Shown here: piece after piece, positions 32,633 to 41,645 of the stretch | Layout of the letters: each line of letters starts with the position of its first letter | Position numbering within the stretch: the stretch's first letter is position 1 | Program-made: the position numbers and the translations under genes | Notes under the pieces: model-generated | Told to the model about the DNA's origin: nothing | Seen by the model: only the letters and a program-made list of their open reading frames with translations | Databases searched by the model: none | From: an uncultured Propionibacteriaceae bacterium | Lineage (GTDB): Bacteria; Actinomycetota; Actinomycetes; Propionibacteriales; Propionibacteriaceae | DNA: 64,000 bases | Direction: 5' to 3' | Assembly (NCBI GenBank): GCA_938046585.1 | Contig: CALIWR010000004.1 | Location: forward strand, 131,788 to 195,787

Positions 32633-33556
32633 ATGTCGCATCGTCTTACTCGTCCGGTCGCGTGGGCGGCCCTCCTGGTGACCATGTTCGTCCCGATCAC
32701 GGCCAGCGCTGCACAGGGCCCAGCCGAAGCACCGACCGCCATGACCCAGACGGTGACCACCCCGGCACCACCAACCCCGGCCTCGGCCACGATGACTCTC
32801 TCGCCCACTGCGTCCCCGGCGAATAGCACGACCTCGACGACCACCCAGGCCCCCAGCGCCCGGTCGATCAGCCCGAATGCCACGCCCGCCCGCGTTGCTC
32901 AAACCAGCCAACCAGTTCACCGCGCTTCCACTGCCCAAGCCAGCCAGCCAGCCACCAGCCGCCCACAGAACACCACCCCCACGGCATCGACCCCGCCTCG
33001 TTCGCCGGCCTCGCCCAGCTCGTCGGCCTCAATGACGTCCCGCAACCAGACCACCAACACCACCCCGTTCCAAGTGGCCGTGGCGACCCGCCGCGGCGGC
33101 CCGGTACCGGACAGTGAGCCCTCAACCCAGGGCGGCCGGCCTGTGCTGCCGCCTCCGGTCACCGAGGACGCCCCGGGAACGGTTGTCGCCCGGCCGGATC
33201 TGGCTGCGGCCGTACTCGCCTGGACCAATCAGGAACGCGCCCGGCACGGCCTGGCGCCGCTCGCTGCTCATCCCTGTATCAGTGGCCAGGTGGCCCAGCC
33301 CTTCGCGATCACCATGGCCGCCCAGCAGCGGACCTACCACAACAATCTGCGGCTGATCCTGTCCCGCTGCGGCGGTCGGACCGCGGGCGAGAATGTCTCC
33401 TCCGGCTACACCACCCCGCAAGCCGCGGTGGCGGCTTGGATGGGTTCCAGCGCCCACCGCGCCAACATCCTGAATCAGAACTTCACCACCCTGGGCGTCG
33501 GTGTCGCCCAGGCCGCCGACGGCACCTACTACTGGGTGCAGAACTTCAACGGTTGA
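32633..33556 (+). CDS. secreted CAP-domain (SCP/PR-1-like) protein with Ser/Thr/Pro-rich linker
   Basis: The product is 307 residues from the ATG at 32633, which follows GAGGAAT by 5 bases; the in-frame ATG at 32594 has no signal and would spoil the signal peptide. Residues 1-27 form a signal peptide (WAALLVTMFVPITASA, cleavage near AAQG). Residues 30-190 are Thr/Ser/Pro/Ala-rich and probably extended or glycosylated across the cell wall. Residues about 195-305 are a CAP domain: LAWTNQERARHGLAPL, HNNLRLILSRCG, GENVSSGY, WMGSSAHRANILN and YYWVQNFNG. Bacterial CAP proteins bind small ligands or act in wall biology; the role here is unknown. Confidence 0.9.
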   Translation: MSHRLTRPVAWAALLVTMFVPITASAAQGPAEAPTAMTQTVTTPAPPTPASATMTLSPTASPANSTTSTTTQAPSARSISPNATPARVAQTSQPVHRASTAQASQPATSRPQNTTPTASTPPRSPASPSSSASMTSRNQTTNTTPFQVAVATRRGGPVPDSEPSTQGGRPVLPPPVTEDAPGTVVARPDLAAAVLAWTNQERARHGLAPLAAHPCISGQVAQPFAITMAAQQRTYHNNLRLILSRCGGRTAGENVSSGYTTPQAAVAAWMGSSAHRANILNQNFTTLGVGVAQAADGTYYWVQNFNG

Positions 33557-33584
33557 GGCCGCAATCCGTACGCGGTCGACGTTC

Positions 33585-33611
33585 CTGATCGGCGCGTAAG
33601 CGCCGGATCAG
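33585..33611. terminator. bidirectional hairpin between CAP protein gene and helY
   Basis: CTGATCGGCGC (33585-33595), loop GTAA, then GCGCC-G-GATCAG (33600-33611): an 11-bp stem with one bulged G. It overlaps the helY stop codon, so it can serve both converging genes. No long T run follows. Confidence 0.5.
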
Positions 33612-36394
33612 TCGGCGCCGGGGACGTCGATGTCAACCACCCCACGCCGCATCGCCGCCACCAGCAGCCGGCAGGTGGTCCGCAGCTGACCGGCGCCGGC
33701 CACAGCCACCACCTGGCAGGCGCAGTCGATCACCTGCCGAATCCAGCGCACCAGGTCACCAGCGGTGAAACCGGTCAGGCGCAGCACCTCGCCCAGCTCA
33801 CCACCCTCAGCCCAGGCATAGGCCGCCTGCGCGAAGCCGATGTCAGGCTCAGGCCCCCGTTCCACCCGGTGGTCGCGCTCCACGAGCGACACGTCGCGCC
33901 AGATCCGCCGCAAGGCCGATTGGGCCTGCTCGCTGGCCCGATCCGGCATCCGGGACGGGCGGCGAGCATCGGCCGGCCGGGATTCAAAAACCAGGCTGGA
34001 CAGCACCGCGGCCAGCTGCGGCACCGTGAGCCCGCTGAAGACCTCGGCCCGTACGCATTCGGCGATCACCAGGTCCAGATCGCCGTAGATCCGCGACAAC
34101 ACCCGGCCCCGCTCGGTGACCTGCTGGCCGTCATCGGACAGGTAACCCAGCGCGGCTAGTACCCCACAAATCCGGTCGAAAGCCTTGGCGATGGTGTTGC
34201 TGCGTTCCTCGGCACGGGAACGGTCCCGCTGCGCCTCCCGTTCCAGCCGGATCGCCTGCTCCGCCAGCCGGGCATGCTGTTCCCGATCGGGGCAGGCGTG
34301 ACAGGGATGGGCCCGCAGCTCCAGCCGCAGCGTCTCCACCTCGGCCATCGCATCCTGGTCGGCGTGGTCGCGGTGACGCGGATCAGGCAGGTCCACCTCC
34401 CGCAGCCGAGACCAGAAGGCCGCGGCCAAGTTACGGCGCGACGCCGCCTCCTTGGCGTTGAAGTGTTTCGGGACCCGGACCCGGCCCACCACCAGCGGCG
34501 GGGTCGGGAAGTCACTTAATGACAGCGGCTTCAGCTGCCGGGCCTCGGTCATCACCAGCGGCGAGGGCCCCTCCCGACCGTTCGGGCGAGGTTCGACCAC
34601 GGCCGCCCAGCCGCGGTGCCGGCCGGCAGGGACCGAGATGATGTCACCCGGTTTGAGGCCTTGCAGGACGGCCACGGCTTCGGCCTGCCGGTCGGTACGC
34701 CGCGCCCGCGCGGCCCGCGCCTCGACTTGGCGGATCTGTTCCCGCAGCCGGGCATACTCGATGAAGTCTCCCCGCTCGCAGTGGGCCTGCTCCAGCAGGT
34801 CGGCGATCTGGCGCTCGTGGCGGCGTACCGACCGTGATGCCGCCACCACGCCCCGGTCCGACTGGAACTGGGCGAAGCTCTGCTCCAGCACCGCCCGGGC
34901 CCGTTCTCGGCCCAACGTTGCGACCAGGTTCACGGCCATGTTGTACGTGGGGCGGAAAGCGGAACGCAGCGGGTAGGTGCGTCGAGCGGCCAGCCCGGCC
35001 ACCGCCCGGGGATCCAGCCCCGGCTGCCAGCAGACCACCGCATGGCCCTCAACGTCGATCCCGCGCCGCCCGGCCCGTCCAGTGAGCTGGGTGTACTCGC
35101 CCGGGGTGATGTCAGCGTGGGATTCCCCGTCGTACTTCACTAGTTTCTCGATCACGACCGTACGGGCCGGCATGTTGATCCCCAGGGCCAGGGTCTCGGT
35201 AGCGAAGACCATCTTCAGCAGGCCCTCGGCGAAGGCCACCTCAACGGCCTCCTTGAGAGCTGGCAGCAGGCCAGCATGGTGGGCGGCGACCCCACGTTGG
35301 AAGGCGGTCAGCCACCGGTCGTACCGAAGCGCCGCCAGGTCTTGCTCACCGAAGCCCTGGGTGTGCTCGGTCGCGATCTGGTGCAGCGCTCGACGCTGGG
35401 CCGCGGTGGTGAGCCGGGCCCCGTCGGCCATCAGCTGGGCGACCGCCTGGTCGCAGCCCTGCCGGCTGAAGACGAAGACGATCGCCGGCAGCAGCCCCGA
35501 GCTGTCCAGGGCCTGGACCAGTTGTGAACGGCGGGGAACCAGGGACGGCCCTTGGCTCCAGCGGGGATGAGCGGCCCCGCCCATCCGGCCCGAACCGTAC
35601 CGGCTGTCGCGGCGCCCTTTGCCGGAGCCGCTGCGCGGCCGGCGGGCGTCGTCGCGGGTCCGACGGTCCTGTTTGGCCAGCTTCACCAGTTCGGGGTTGA
35701 CGTCGACCGAGCCACCAGGCAGGGTCTGGGCGGTGGGTGCTTCCTGGGCGAACAGGTCGTACAGCTGGGGCCCGGCCATCACGTGCTGGTACAGCGGCAC
35801 CGGGCGCCGCTCGCTGACCACGACCGCGACTGCACCGCGGACCTCCGACAGCCAGTCCCCCAGCTCCTCGGCGTTGGACACGGTCGCTGACAGGGCCACT
35901 ACCTGGACCGACTCGGCCAGGCCCAGGATCACCTCCTCCCAGACCGGTCCCCGGAACCGGTCAGCCAGGTAGTGCACCTCGTCCATCACCACGAAGCCAA
36001 GCCCGTCCAGGGTCGACGACGAGGCGTAGATCATGTTCCGCAGCACCTCGGTGGTCATTACGACCACGCAGGCCTCGGAGTTGATACTGACGTCGCCGGT
36101 CAGCAGTCCAACCGCCTCGGGGCCGTACCTGGCGACCAGGTCGCGGTATTTCTGGTTCGACAGCGCCTTGATCGGGGTGGTGTAGAAGCATTTACGGTGC
36201 CGGGCTAAGGCCAGGTGTGCGGCGAATTCGCCTACCACGGTCTTGCCGGCGCCGGTCGGGGCCGCGACTAGGACTCCCGAGCCGGACTCGACATGGGCGC
36301 AGGCCAGCTGCTGGTAGTCGTCCAGGGGAAACGGGTAACGGGCCGCGAACCGGGCCTGTTCCGGGCCTGATTCGGGGGCAGCGGTGACAATCAT
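33608..36394 (-). CDS. helY: Ski2-like superfamily 2 helicase
   Basis: The product is 928 residues from ATG 36394; the longer frame to 37210 is a shadow of the lipid kinase gene. Motifs are APTGAGKTVVGEF (I), TTPIKALSNQKYRDL (Ia), VVMDEVHYLADR (II, DEVH), ALSATVSNAEELGDWL (III), ATETLALGINMPARTVV (V) and QLTGRAGRRGID (VI). A Mtr4/Ski2 C-terminal helical domain (DSHCT) closes the protein. The mycobacterial homologue HelY is an ATP-dependent RNA/DNA helicase next to tatC, as here. TAGGTT lies 8 bases before the start, and there is no clear Shine-Dalgarno. Confidence 0.94.
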   Translation of the reverse strand: MIVTAAPESGPEQARFAARYPFPLDDYQQLACAHVESGSGVLVAAPTGAGKTVVGEFAAHLALARHRKCFYTTPIKALSNQKYRDLVARYGPEAVGLLTGDVSINSEACVVVMTTEVLRNMIYASSSTLDGLGFVVMDEVHYLADRFRGPVWEEVILGLAESVQVVALSATVSNAEELGDWLSEVRGAVAVVVSERRPVPLYQHVMAGPQLYDLFAQEAPTAQTLPGGSVDVNPELVKLAKQDRRTRDDARRPRSGSGKGRRDSRYGSGRMGGAAHPRWSQGPSLVPRRSQLVQALDSSGLLPAIVFVFSRQGCDQAVAQLMADGARLTTAAQRRALHQIATEHTQGFGEQDLAALRYDRWLTAFQRGVAAHHAGLLPALKEAVEVAFAEGLLKMVFATETLALGINMPARTVVIEKLVKYDGESHADITPGEYTQLTGRAGRRGIDVEGHAVVCWQPGLDPRAVAGLAARRTYPLRSAFRPTYNMAVNLVATLGRERARAVLEQSFAQFQSDRGVVAASRSVRRHERQIADLLEQAHCERGDFIEYARLREQIRQVEARAARARRTDRQAEAVAVLQGLKPGDIISVPAGRHRGWAAVVEPRPNGREGPSPLVMTEARQLKPLSLSDFPTPPLVVGRVRVPKHFNAKEAASRRNLAAAFWSRLREVDLPDPRHRDHADQDAMAEVETLRLELRAHPCHACPDREQHARLAEQAIRLEREAQRDRSRAEERSNTIAKAFDRICGVLAALGYLSDDGQQVTERGRVLSRIYGDLDLVIAECVRAEVFSGLTVPQLAAVLSSLVFESRPADARRPSRMPDRASEQAQSALRRIWRDVSLVERDHRVERGPEPDIGFAQAAYAWAEGGELGEVLRLTGFTAGDLVRWIRQVIDCACQVVAVAGAGQLRTTCRLLVAAMRRGVVDIDVPGAD

Positions 36395-36423
36395 CGCGGG
36401 CCAACCTACCCCTCGCCGGATGA

Positions 36424-37374
36424 TCAGGGACGCTGTTTGTCGCCCGGCGCGTACACCACCAGCGCTCCCGGCGCTGCCTCCAGTAACAGCGGGGTCGGCC
36501 CCAATGCTTCCCCGTCGGCCATCGCGTACAGGTCGGTGCCGTCGATCGTCACCCGTTGGGCCCGGAGCCGTTCCACGGCCGGGTCGGCGACAAAAGCTCC
36601 GGTGAACATCGACGGCAGCAGCCGCAAGAGGGTGACCCGGCTCACCGGGTGCACCACGGTGACATCCAGCAGGCCGTCGGTGATCGAGAAGTCGGGGGCG
36701 ATCCGCATCCCGCCGCCGAACAGCCCAGCATTGGCCACCGCTACCAGCATCGCGGTCTGGCGCCGGGAGACCCCGTCGATCGAGATTTGGTATGGAACCG
36801 GTTCGAAGGCGGCCAGCTCGGCCAGGGCCGCATACGCGTAGCCGAGGGAGCTGGCGCGGGTCATCGCATTGGTCCGCCGGTTGACCCGGGCGTCGTAGCC
36901 GGTGGAGACCACCGAGCCCACGTAACGCTGGGAGGAGCCTTGGGCGAGCTGGCCCTGGACCCTGGTCAGGTCCATGGTGAGAGTCTTGCCGGCAGCGATC
37001 ACCCGCGCGGCCTGCTGTGGGCTGCGGGGGATGCCGACTCCGCGGCAGAAGTCGTTGCCGGTCCCTGCGGGCACCAGCCCGAGCGGGACCCCGCTGCTGG
37101 CGGCGGCGTTCAGGCCGAGGTGCATCATCCCGTCCCCGCCCATCACCACCAGGCAGTCTTGGCGGCCTGCGACTGGGTGCGGCCGGGCCGCTTCCACGGC
37201 GGCGATACACCGGAGCCGGGCCTCGTCGTACGAGGTGGCCTGGTGAACCCGCAGCGACGCCTCAGGGACCCGGTTGAGTAGTTCGCGGACTACGGTAGGC
37301 AGCAGCTTGCCGGCCCGGCCCCGCCCGGCGGTGGGGTTCGCCACCAGGGTGATGGTGGCAGCCTCGGATGCCAT
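36424..37374 (-). CDS. diacylglycerol kinase-family lipid kinase
   Basis: The product is 316 residues from ATG 37374, which overlaps the tatC stop by one base (TGATG); the longer frame to 38019 is a shadow of tatC. Motifs: VANPTAGRGRAGKLLP, VVMGGDGMMHLGLNAA (the GGDG nucleotide site) and LVPAGTGNDFCRGVG. The C-terminal half is the beta-sandwich typical of DagK/YegS/sphingosine kinase-like proteins. It should phosphorylate a lipid hydroxyl such as diacylglycerol at the membrane. The gene is inserted between tatC and helY. Confidence 0.92.
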   Translation of the reverse strand: MASEAATITLVANPTAGRGRAGKLLPTVVRELLNRVPEASLRVHQATSYDEARLRCIAAVEAARPHPVAGRQDCLVVMGGDGMMHLGLNAAASSGVPLGLVPAGTGNDFCRGVGIPRSPQQAARVIAAGKTLTMDLTRVQGQLAQGSSQRYVGSVVSTGYDARVNRRTNAMTRASSLGYAYAALAELAAFEPVPYQISIDGVSRRQTAMLVAVANAGLFGGGMRIAPDFSITDGLLDVTVVHPVSRVTLLRLLPSMFTGAFVADPAVERLRAQRVTIDGTDLYAMADGEALGPTPLLLEAAPGALVVYAPGDKQRP

Positions 37375-38216
37375 CAGTCGAGACGGACCGACATGTCGTC
37401 GGTCGCTAACCGCTTCGCCCGCCGCTTGTCGTTGCGTCGGCAGATCTGTTCCGCGATCAGGTACATCAGCGCCATCGGCAGCCCCAACGCGATCATCGAG
37501 AAGGGATCGGTGGAGGGGGTCGCGACCGCCCCGAAGACAAAGCACAAGAAGATTGACACGCTGCGGGCCTTGCCCAGCTGCGCACCGGTGACCACACCGG
37601 CCAGGTTGACCATCACCAAGACCACGGGCAGCAGGAAGGACAGCCCGAACATCACGATCAGCAGCAGTTCCAGCTTGAGGAAGTCCTGCACGTCCTGCAT
37701 GTTGGTGACACCTTGCACGGTGAACTCCAGCATGACCGAGATGCCTTTCGGTAACACCAAGTAGCCGAGGCTGCAGCCGGCCAGGAACAGCGGGATCGAG
37801 GCAGCGATAAAACCGATCGCGTACCGGCGTTCGTTCTCCAACAGTGCCGGCACCACGAACCGCCACAACTGCCACAGCCAGACCGGGCAGGCGACGATCA
37901 GGCCGGCCACCACCGAGGTCTGCAGGGCCAGCATGAACGGGGAGACCACATCCTTGTTCACCAGCAAGGTGGTGGCCCCTGGGTTGGCCGCCTGGTAGTC
38001 GGCCACCGCCTGCTCCCAAGGGGCCCGTACGAAAGCGACCAGGTGGGTGTAGAAGAAGGCGGCAATGGTCGTGGTGACCAACACCGCCAGCGCCGAAACC
38101 ATCACCCGGTAGCGCAGTTCTCGTAGGTGGTCGTACAGCGACATGGTGCCGTCCGGCGTCGACGGCGGCGGTTTGATCGCCGACCAGGTACGCCGGACAG
38201 CGGTGATCGGGGACAT
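37374..38216 (-). CDS. tatC: Sec-independent protein translocase TatC
   Basis: The product is 280 residues with six membrane helices. The N-terminal cytoplasmic MSLYDHLRELRYRV segment is the twin-arginine signal recognition site (the DHLxELRxR signature), and the periplasmic loops are typical. TatC with TatA exports folded proteins carrying RR signal peptides. Met25 (MSLYDHL) could be the true start, because the 24 residues before it are not conserved. The ORF begins 3 bases after tatA, and its stop overlaps the lipid kinase start. Confidence 0.95.
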   Translation of the reverse strand: MSPITAVRRTWSAIKPPPSTPDGTMSLYDHLRELRYRVMVSALAVLVTTTIAAFFYTHLVAFVRAPWEQAVADYQAANPGATTLLVNKDVVSPFMLALQTSVVAGLIVACPVWLWQLWRFVVPALLENERRYAIGFIAASIPLFLAGCSLGYLVLPKGISVMLEFTVQGVTNMQDVQDFLKLELLLIVMFGLSFLLPVVLVMVNLAGVVTGAQLGKARSVSIFLCFVFGAVATPSTDPFSMIALGLPMALMYLIAEQICRRNDKRRAKRLATDDMSVRLD

Positions 38217-38219
38217 CGG

Positions 38220-38498
38220 CTAGGCGCTGCGGCCCGCTTCGGGGGTCGCCGACTCGGCCTTGACCGGCTCGACGACCTCGGCCTCGGCCACCTCGCTGGC
38301 GGTCTTCGCCTCCCCGACCTCATCGGTCTTGCGGGCCTCAACCTCGGGGTTCTTAACCTCTTCACGGAATTCGCGGATCGCACGACCGGCGCCCTTGCCC
38401 ATCCCCGCCAGGCGAGTGCCGCCGAACAGCAGCAGGGCCACCACGAGCAGGATGACCCACTCCATACCGCCCGGCAGGCCGGCGATCAACGCAGTCAT
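38220..38498 (-). CDS. tatA: Sec-independent protein translocase TatA
   Basis: The product is 92 residues from the ATG at 38498, which follows AAGGAG by 5 bases; a GTG two codons earlier would overlap that signal. A single N-terminal membrane helix (WVILLVVALLLFGGTRL), the FGG hinge, an amphipathic helix with GMGKGAGRAIREF, and an acidic Ala/Glu tail are as in TatA. TatA oligomers form the translocation path with TatC. The Phe-Gly motif of TatA rather than TatB is present, and no TatB is in the window. Confidence 0.94.
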   Translation of the reverse strand: MTALIAGLPGGMEWVILLVVALLLFGGTRLAGMGKGAGRAIREFREEVKNPEVEARKTDEVGEAKTASEVAEAEVVEPVKAESATPEAGRSA

Positions 38499-38531
38499 AG
38501 CCACTCCTTCAGTCGAACGTGCGTACTCATC

Positions 38532-38744
38532 TTAGGACCGCACCCCTACGTTCTCGTGGTCGCCCATCAGCTCCCGACGGTCCAGGTCACTGCTCAGCCG
38601 GTCTAGCCGGTCCCCGACCTCGGTCCCGGCCCGTTCCAATTCCCGCAGTAGCCGGCCGCCTTTGCGTACGACCCGGACGGCGAGGTACCCCAGGGCGACG
38701 ATCTCGGCGATTACCAGCGCCGCATAACCCAGCCACCACCACAC
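38532..38744 (-). CDS. small single-pass membrane protein with coiled-coil tail
   Basis: The product is 70 residues from GTG 38744, chosen because it starts just after the pafC stop; a frame to 38810 would overlap pafC. It has one membrane helix (WWWLGYAALVIAEIVALGYLAV) and a charged tail with heptad pattern (LLRELERAGTEVGDRLDRL). The membrane-helix-plus-amphipathic-tail layout is reminiscent of TatA/TatB but the FG motif is missing. It sits between pafC and tatA, where actinobacterial genomes often carry a small membrane protein gene. Function unknown. Confidence 0.75.
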   Translation of the reverse strand: MWWWLGYAALVIAEIVALGYLAVRVVRKGGRLLRELERAGTEVGDRLDRLSSDLDRRELMGDHENVGVRS

Positions 38745-38754
38745 CGGGCCGACC

Positions 38755-39720
38755 TTACCGGGCCGGTTGGTCACTGGCCAGACCCGCAGCCTGGTAGGCG
38801 GCGAGAGCATCCCGGGCGGCCTGGATGGCGGAATCGGCGGCGGCGCGGGGGCTGATCACCTCGGCTGATCCGCCCAGCCGCAGCAGCAGCCGTCGCAGCC
38901 AGGCCGGGTCGGCCACCAGGATCGTGATCTCAAGCCCGTCCTTAGTCTCGCGGTGGGACTGGACCGGGACGTATTCGGCCAGCCAGGCCGCCTCAGGTTG
39001 TAGTCGCAGCACCACCTCGGCCGCGCCCGCAGCCCGCAGCCAGTCTGGGCGGCTAGGGGGCGATCCGTGGTCGGCGGCTGCGACGCCGGTCGGTTCGGCC
39101 GTCACCACTCGATCTAGCAGGTAGGAACGCCAGCCTCCGCGCTCAAGTGACCAGGCCTCCAGATAGGCGTACCCATCGCGCAGGCTGACTGTCGCCGGGT
39201 CTACCACCGGATAGGTGGTCTTCCCGCGCGACCGCCCGTCGTAGGTCAGCCGCAGCTGCTGACCACGAATGATGGCCTCGGACACCGTGGCCCGGATCGC
39301 CTCGGCCCCGGCGGCGACACTGACCACCACCGGACCTACGGTGGCGCTCAGCGTGGAGAGCTTGGCCGCGGTCGAATCAATCGCAGGGTACGTCTCGGGG
39401 CCAGCCACCTCGCGGACCGTCTGTACCGCCGCCAGCAGGGTTGCCGCCTCGTCCGGGGTCAGCCGCAACGGCTTGGCCAGCACCTCGGCGTTGCTGAGCC
39501 AGATCACCCCGTCGGCGATCGCGTCGAGGTCGACCTCGATCAGGTCTCCCGGCAGACCGCCAGGCAGCCCACAGAACAGGGCCACCTGCAGATCATGCTG
39601 CAGCTGGCGGCTGGTGGTCCCCAGCGCCTGCGCCGCCTCGTCCAGGCCGATCCCCTGGTGTGCTTGCAGGTACGGGATCGCCACCAGCAGTCGGGCCACC
39701 TGCTGCGCGGAGGGGCTCAT
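38755..39720 (-). CDS. pafC: WYL-domain transcriptional regulator PafC
   Basis: The product is 321 residues. The N-terminal winged helix (VARLLVAIPYLQAHQGIGLDEAAQALG) is followed by the WYL domain, with LRLTYDGRSRGKTTYPVVDP and GYAYLEAWSLERGGWRSYLLDRV, and by a C-terminal WCX domain. PafC pairs with PafB to form the DNA-damage-response activator of Mycobacterium, which works independently of LexA. The gene starts in an ATGA overlap with pafB. Confidence 0.92.
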   Translation of the reverse strand: MSPSAQQVARLLVAIPYLQAHQGIGLDEAAQALGTTSRQLQHDLQVALFCGLPGGLPGDLIEVDLDAIADGVIWLSNAEVLAKPLRLTPDEAATLLAAVQTVREVAGPETYPAIDSTAAKLSTLSATVGPVVVSVAAGAEAIRATVSEAIIRGQQLRLTYDGRSRGKTTYPVVDPATVSLRDGYAYLEAWSLERGGWRSYLLDRVVTAEPTGVAAADHGSPPSRPDWLRAAGAAEVVLRLQPEAAWLAEYVPVQSHRETKDGLEITILVADPAWLRRLLLRLGGSAEVISPRAAADSAIQAARDALAAYQAAGLASDQPAR

Positions 39721-40682
39721 GGTCGTTCCCCGGTCAGCGGGCGGGCAGCGACGCTGGCGAGGCGCTGCCAGACTGCGTCGCGCAGCTCATCTGGTTCCAG
39801 CACCAGCACGTCCGCGCCGGCTTCGGCCACTTCCCCGGCTAGGACGTTGAGCAGGCCGTACTCGATCTGGAGACTGCGGTAACCCTCGGGCGCTGGCCGG
39901 TTAGACGGCTGCCCGCGTCGACGCAACGCCGGCGCCGCCTCGCCTCGGATCGCGATCGTGGCCCGCTGCCCGGTCCGAGGCGGTTCCAGGCCGGTGACCG
40001 CGGCCCGTACTACCTCGGCCGCAGGAGGCGGGAAAGATTCCGGCTGACCTTGGGGGGCGGCACTAACCACCCGGGAAAGTTTAAAGATCCGAGCCTCGTC
40101 GCGGCCTAGATCGCGGCCCAGGACATACCAGGAGCCGTTGCGGTTGAGCAATGACCAGGGCTCCAGCAGCCGGCTCTGCCCGGCCTGGCGGTAGTCAAAG
40201 CGGACCCGGGTCCGGCTGGTGGCCGCCTCCCAGAACACGAGGAAGGTCGGTTCTCGGGTCGAGACGGTCGCAGTAACGGCGGATAACCGCCCCGGATCGG
40301 GCTCGATGCCGGCAGCTCGGAGCTTGCCGATCGCGGTGGCCGACTGGGGACTCAGCACCGCCTGGGCAAAAACTTGGGAGGCCAGCCCCAGCACGATTTG
40401 CTCCTCGGCGGTGAAGTCCAGCGCCGGCAGTTCGAAGTCGCCGCGTCGGATCCGATAGCCGACCTCGTCGTCGAAGAGGCTGTCCTCGGAGCCGGTCTCG
40501 ATCGGGATCCCCATCTGGCGCAGCTCGTCCTTGTCGCGTTCGAAGGTACGTTGAAAAGCCCCATCGGACAGTCCTCGGTAGCCCTCCACCAGGCCGCGGA
40601 TCCTCTCCCGCGACAGGTAGCGGCGGGCACTGAGCAGGCAGATCAGCAGGTTCAGCTGCCGTTCCGATTTGCGCTGCGTCAT
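39717..40682 (-). CDS. pafB: WYL-domain transcriptional regulator PafB
   Basis: The product is 321 residues from ATG 40682 (MTQRKSERQLNLLICLLSARRYLSRERI), which follows GGGAGG at normal spacing; the frame to 41063 is a shadow of gluQ. It has an N-terminal helix-turn-helix, FQRTFERDKDELRQMGIPI, then a WYL domain (RVRFDYRQAGQSRLLEPWSLLNRNGSWYVLGRD) and the WCX domain. It should heterodimerise with PafC. The proteasome/Pup genes (prcBA, pafA), which usually precede pafBC in mycobacteria, are not here; gluQ is divergent instead. Confidence 0.92.
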   Translation of the reverse strand: MTQRKSERQLNLLICLLSARRYLSRERIRGLVEGYRGLSDGAFQRTFERDKDELRQMGIPIETGSEDSLFDDEVGYRIRRGDFELPALDFTAEEQIVLGLASQVFAQAVLSPQSATAIGKLRAAGIEPDPGRLSAVTATVSTREPTFLVFWEAATSRTRVRFDYRQAGQSRLLEPWSLLNRNGSWYVLGRDLGRDEARIFKLSRVVSAAPQGQPESFPPPAAEVVRAAVTGLEPPRTGQRATIAIRGEAAPALRRRGQPSNRPAPEGYRSLQIEYGLLNVLAGEVAEAGADVLVLEPDELRDAVWQRLASVAARPLTGERP

Positions 40683-40736
40683 CTCGTCCTCCCTTGCCGA
40701 TGACAGTCTTGCAGCACCTGCCGGGAGAATGAGGCC

Positions 40737-41645
40737 ATGTTCGGCCGCTTTGCCCCCTCGCCCACCTCGGATCTGCACCTGGGTAATTTGCGGACCGCGC
40801 TGGTGGCCTGGTTGGCGGCGCGGGCCTCCGGACGGGGTTTCCTGATCCGGATCGAGGACCTGGACCAGCAGCGGGTCGCGGCTGCGGACGGAGTCGCCGA
40901 GCGCCAGTTGGCAGACTTGGCGAGTCTCGGCCTGGACCATGATGGTGAGGTGGTACGGCAGTCGCAGCGCCTCGACCACTACCAGAAGGCATTCGAGCGG
41001 CTGGACCGGTACGAATGCTTCTGCACCCGGCGCGAGATCGCCGAGGCGGCTCAGGCCCCACACCAGGATGGTTTCCGCCCGTACCCCGGGACCTGCCGGG
41101 ATCTGACCGAGCGGCAGCGGGCCCAGCGCCGCCGGGAGCGGTCACCAGCCTGGCGGGTCCGGGCCGGGGCGGCCCCGGTCCACGTTGTTGACCTGCTCTG
41201 CGGACCGGTCACCATGCCGGTCGATGACTTTGTCCTGCGCCGTGGGGACGGCACCTTCGGCTACCACCTGGCGGTAGTGGTGGACGACGCAGCCCAAGGG
41301 GTCGATCAGGTGGTCCGCGGCGATGACCTGCTCTCCTCGACACCGCGTCACGTGTGGCTGGCCCAGGCACTCGGCCTGGAACCGGTACGGGAATACTTAC
41401 ACGTCCCGTTGGCGGTGAACGCCAAGGGAGTACGGCTGGCGAAGCGAGATCGGGCGGTCAGCCTGGCCGAGCTGACCGCGACCGGCTGGCGTCCGTCCCA
41501 GGTCCTGGCCTGGCTTGGTGCCTCGCTGGGTCTGTGCCGCCCCGAAGAACCGGTCACCCCCGAGCAGTTGCTGGACCGGTTCGACCTGTCCCGGCTACCT
41601 CGCACCCCCTGGGTGGTCACCGGATCAGCACATCAGCCCTTGTAG
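40737..41645 (+). CDS. gluQ: glutamyl-Q tRNA(Asp) synthetase
   Basis: The product is 302 residues, a truncated class I glutamyl-tRNA synthetase without anticodon-binding domain. The HIGH-like motif is in RFAPSPTSDLHLGNLRTAL and the KMSKS-like motif in GVRLAKRDRAVSL. A zinc site is suggested by CFCTRREI and the later GTCRDL. GluQ loads glutamate onto the queuosine at position 34 of tRNA-Asp. No queuosine genes are in the window. The last 13 bases overlap the convergent FKBP lipoprotein gene. Confidence 0.93.
   Translation: MFGRFAPSPTSDLHLGNLRTALVAWLAARASGRGFLIRIEDLDQQRVAAADGVAERQLADLASLGLDHDGEVVRQSQRLDHYQKAFERLDRYECFCTRREIAEAAQAPHQDGFRPYPGTCRDLTERQRAQRRRERSPAWRVRAGAAPVHVVDLLCGPVTMPVDDFVLRRGDGTFGYHLAVVVDDAAQGVDQVVRGDDLLSSTPRHVWLAQALGLEPVREYLHVPLAVNAKGVRLAKRDRAVSLAELTATGWRPSQVLAWLGASLGLCRPEEPVTPEQLLDRFDLSRLPRTPWVVTGSAHQPL

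Noticed and set aside
33608..37210. 1200-residue helicase frame
   Set aside because: The first 270 residues are Arg/Pro-rich shadow translation of the lipid kinase gene; conserved helicase sequence begins at ATG 36394.
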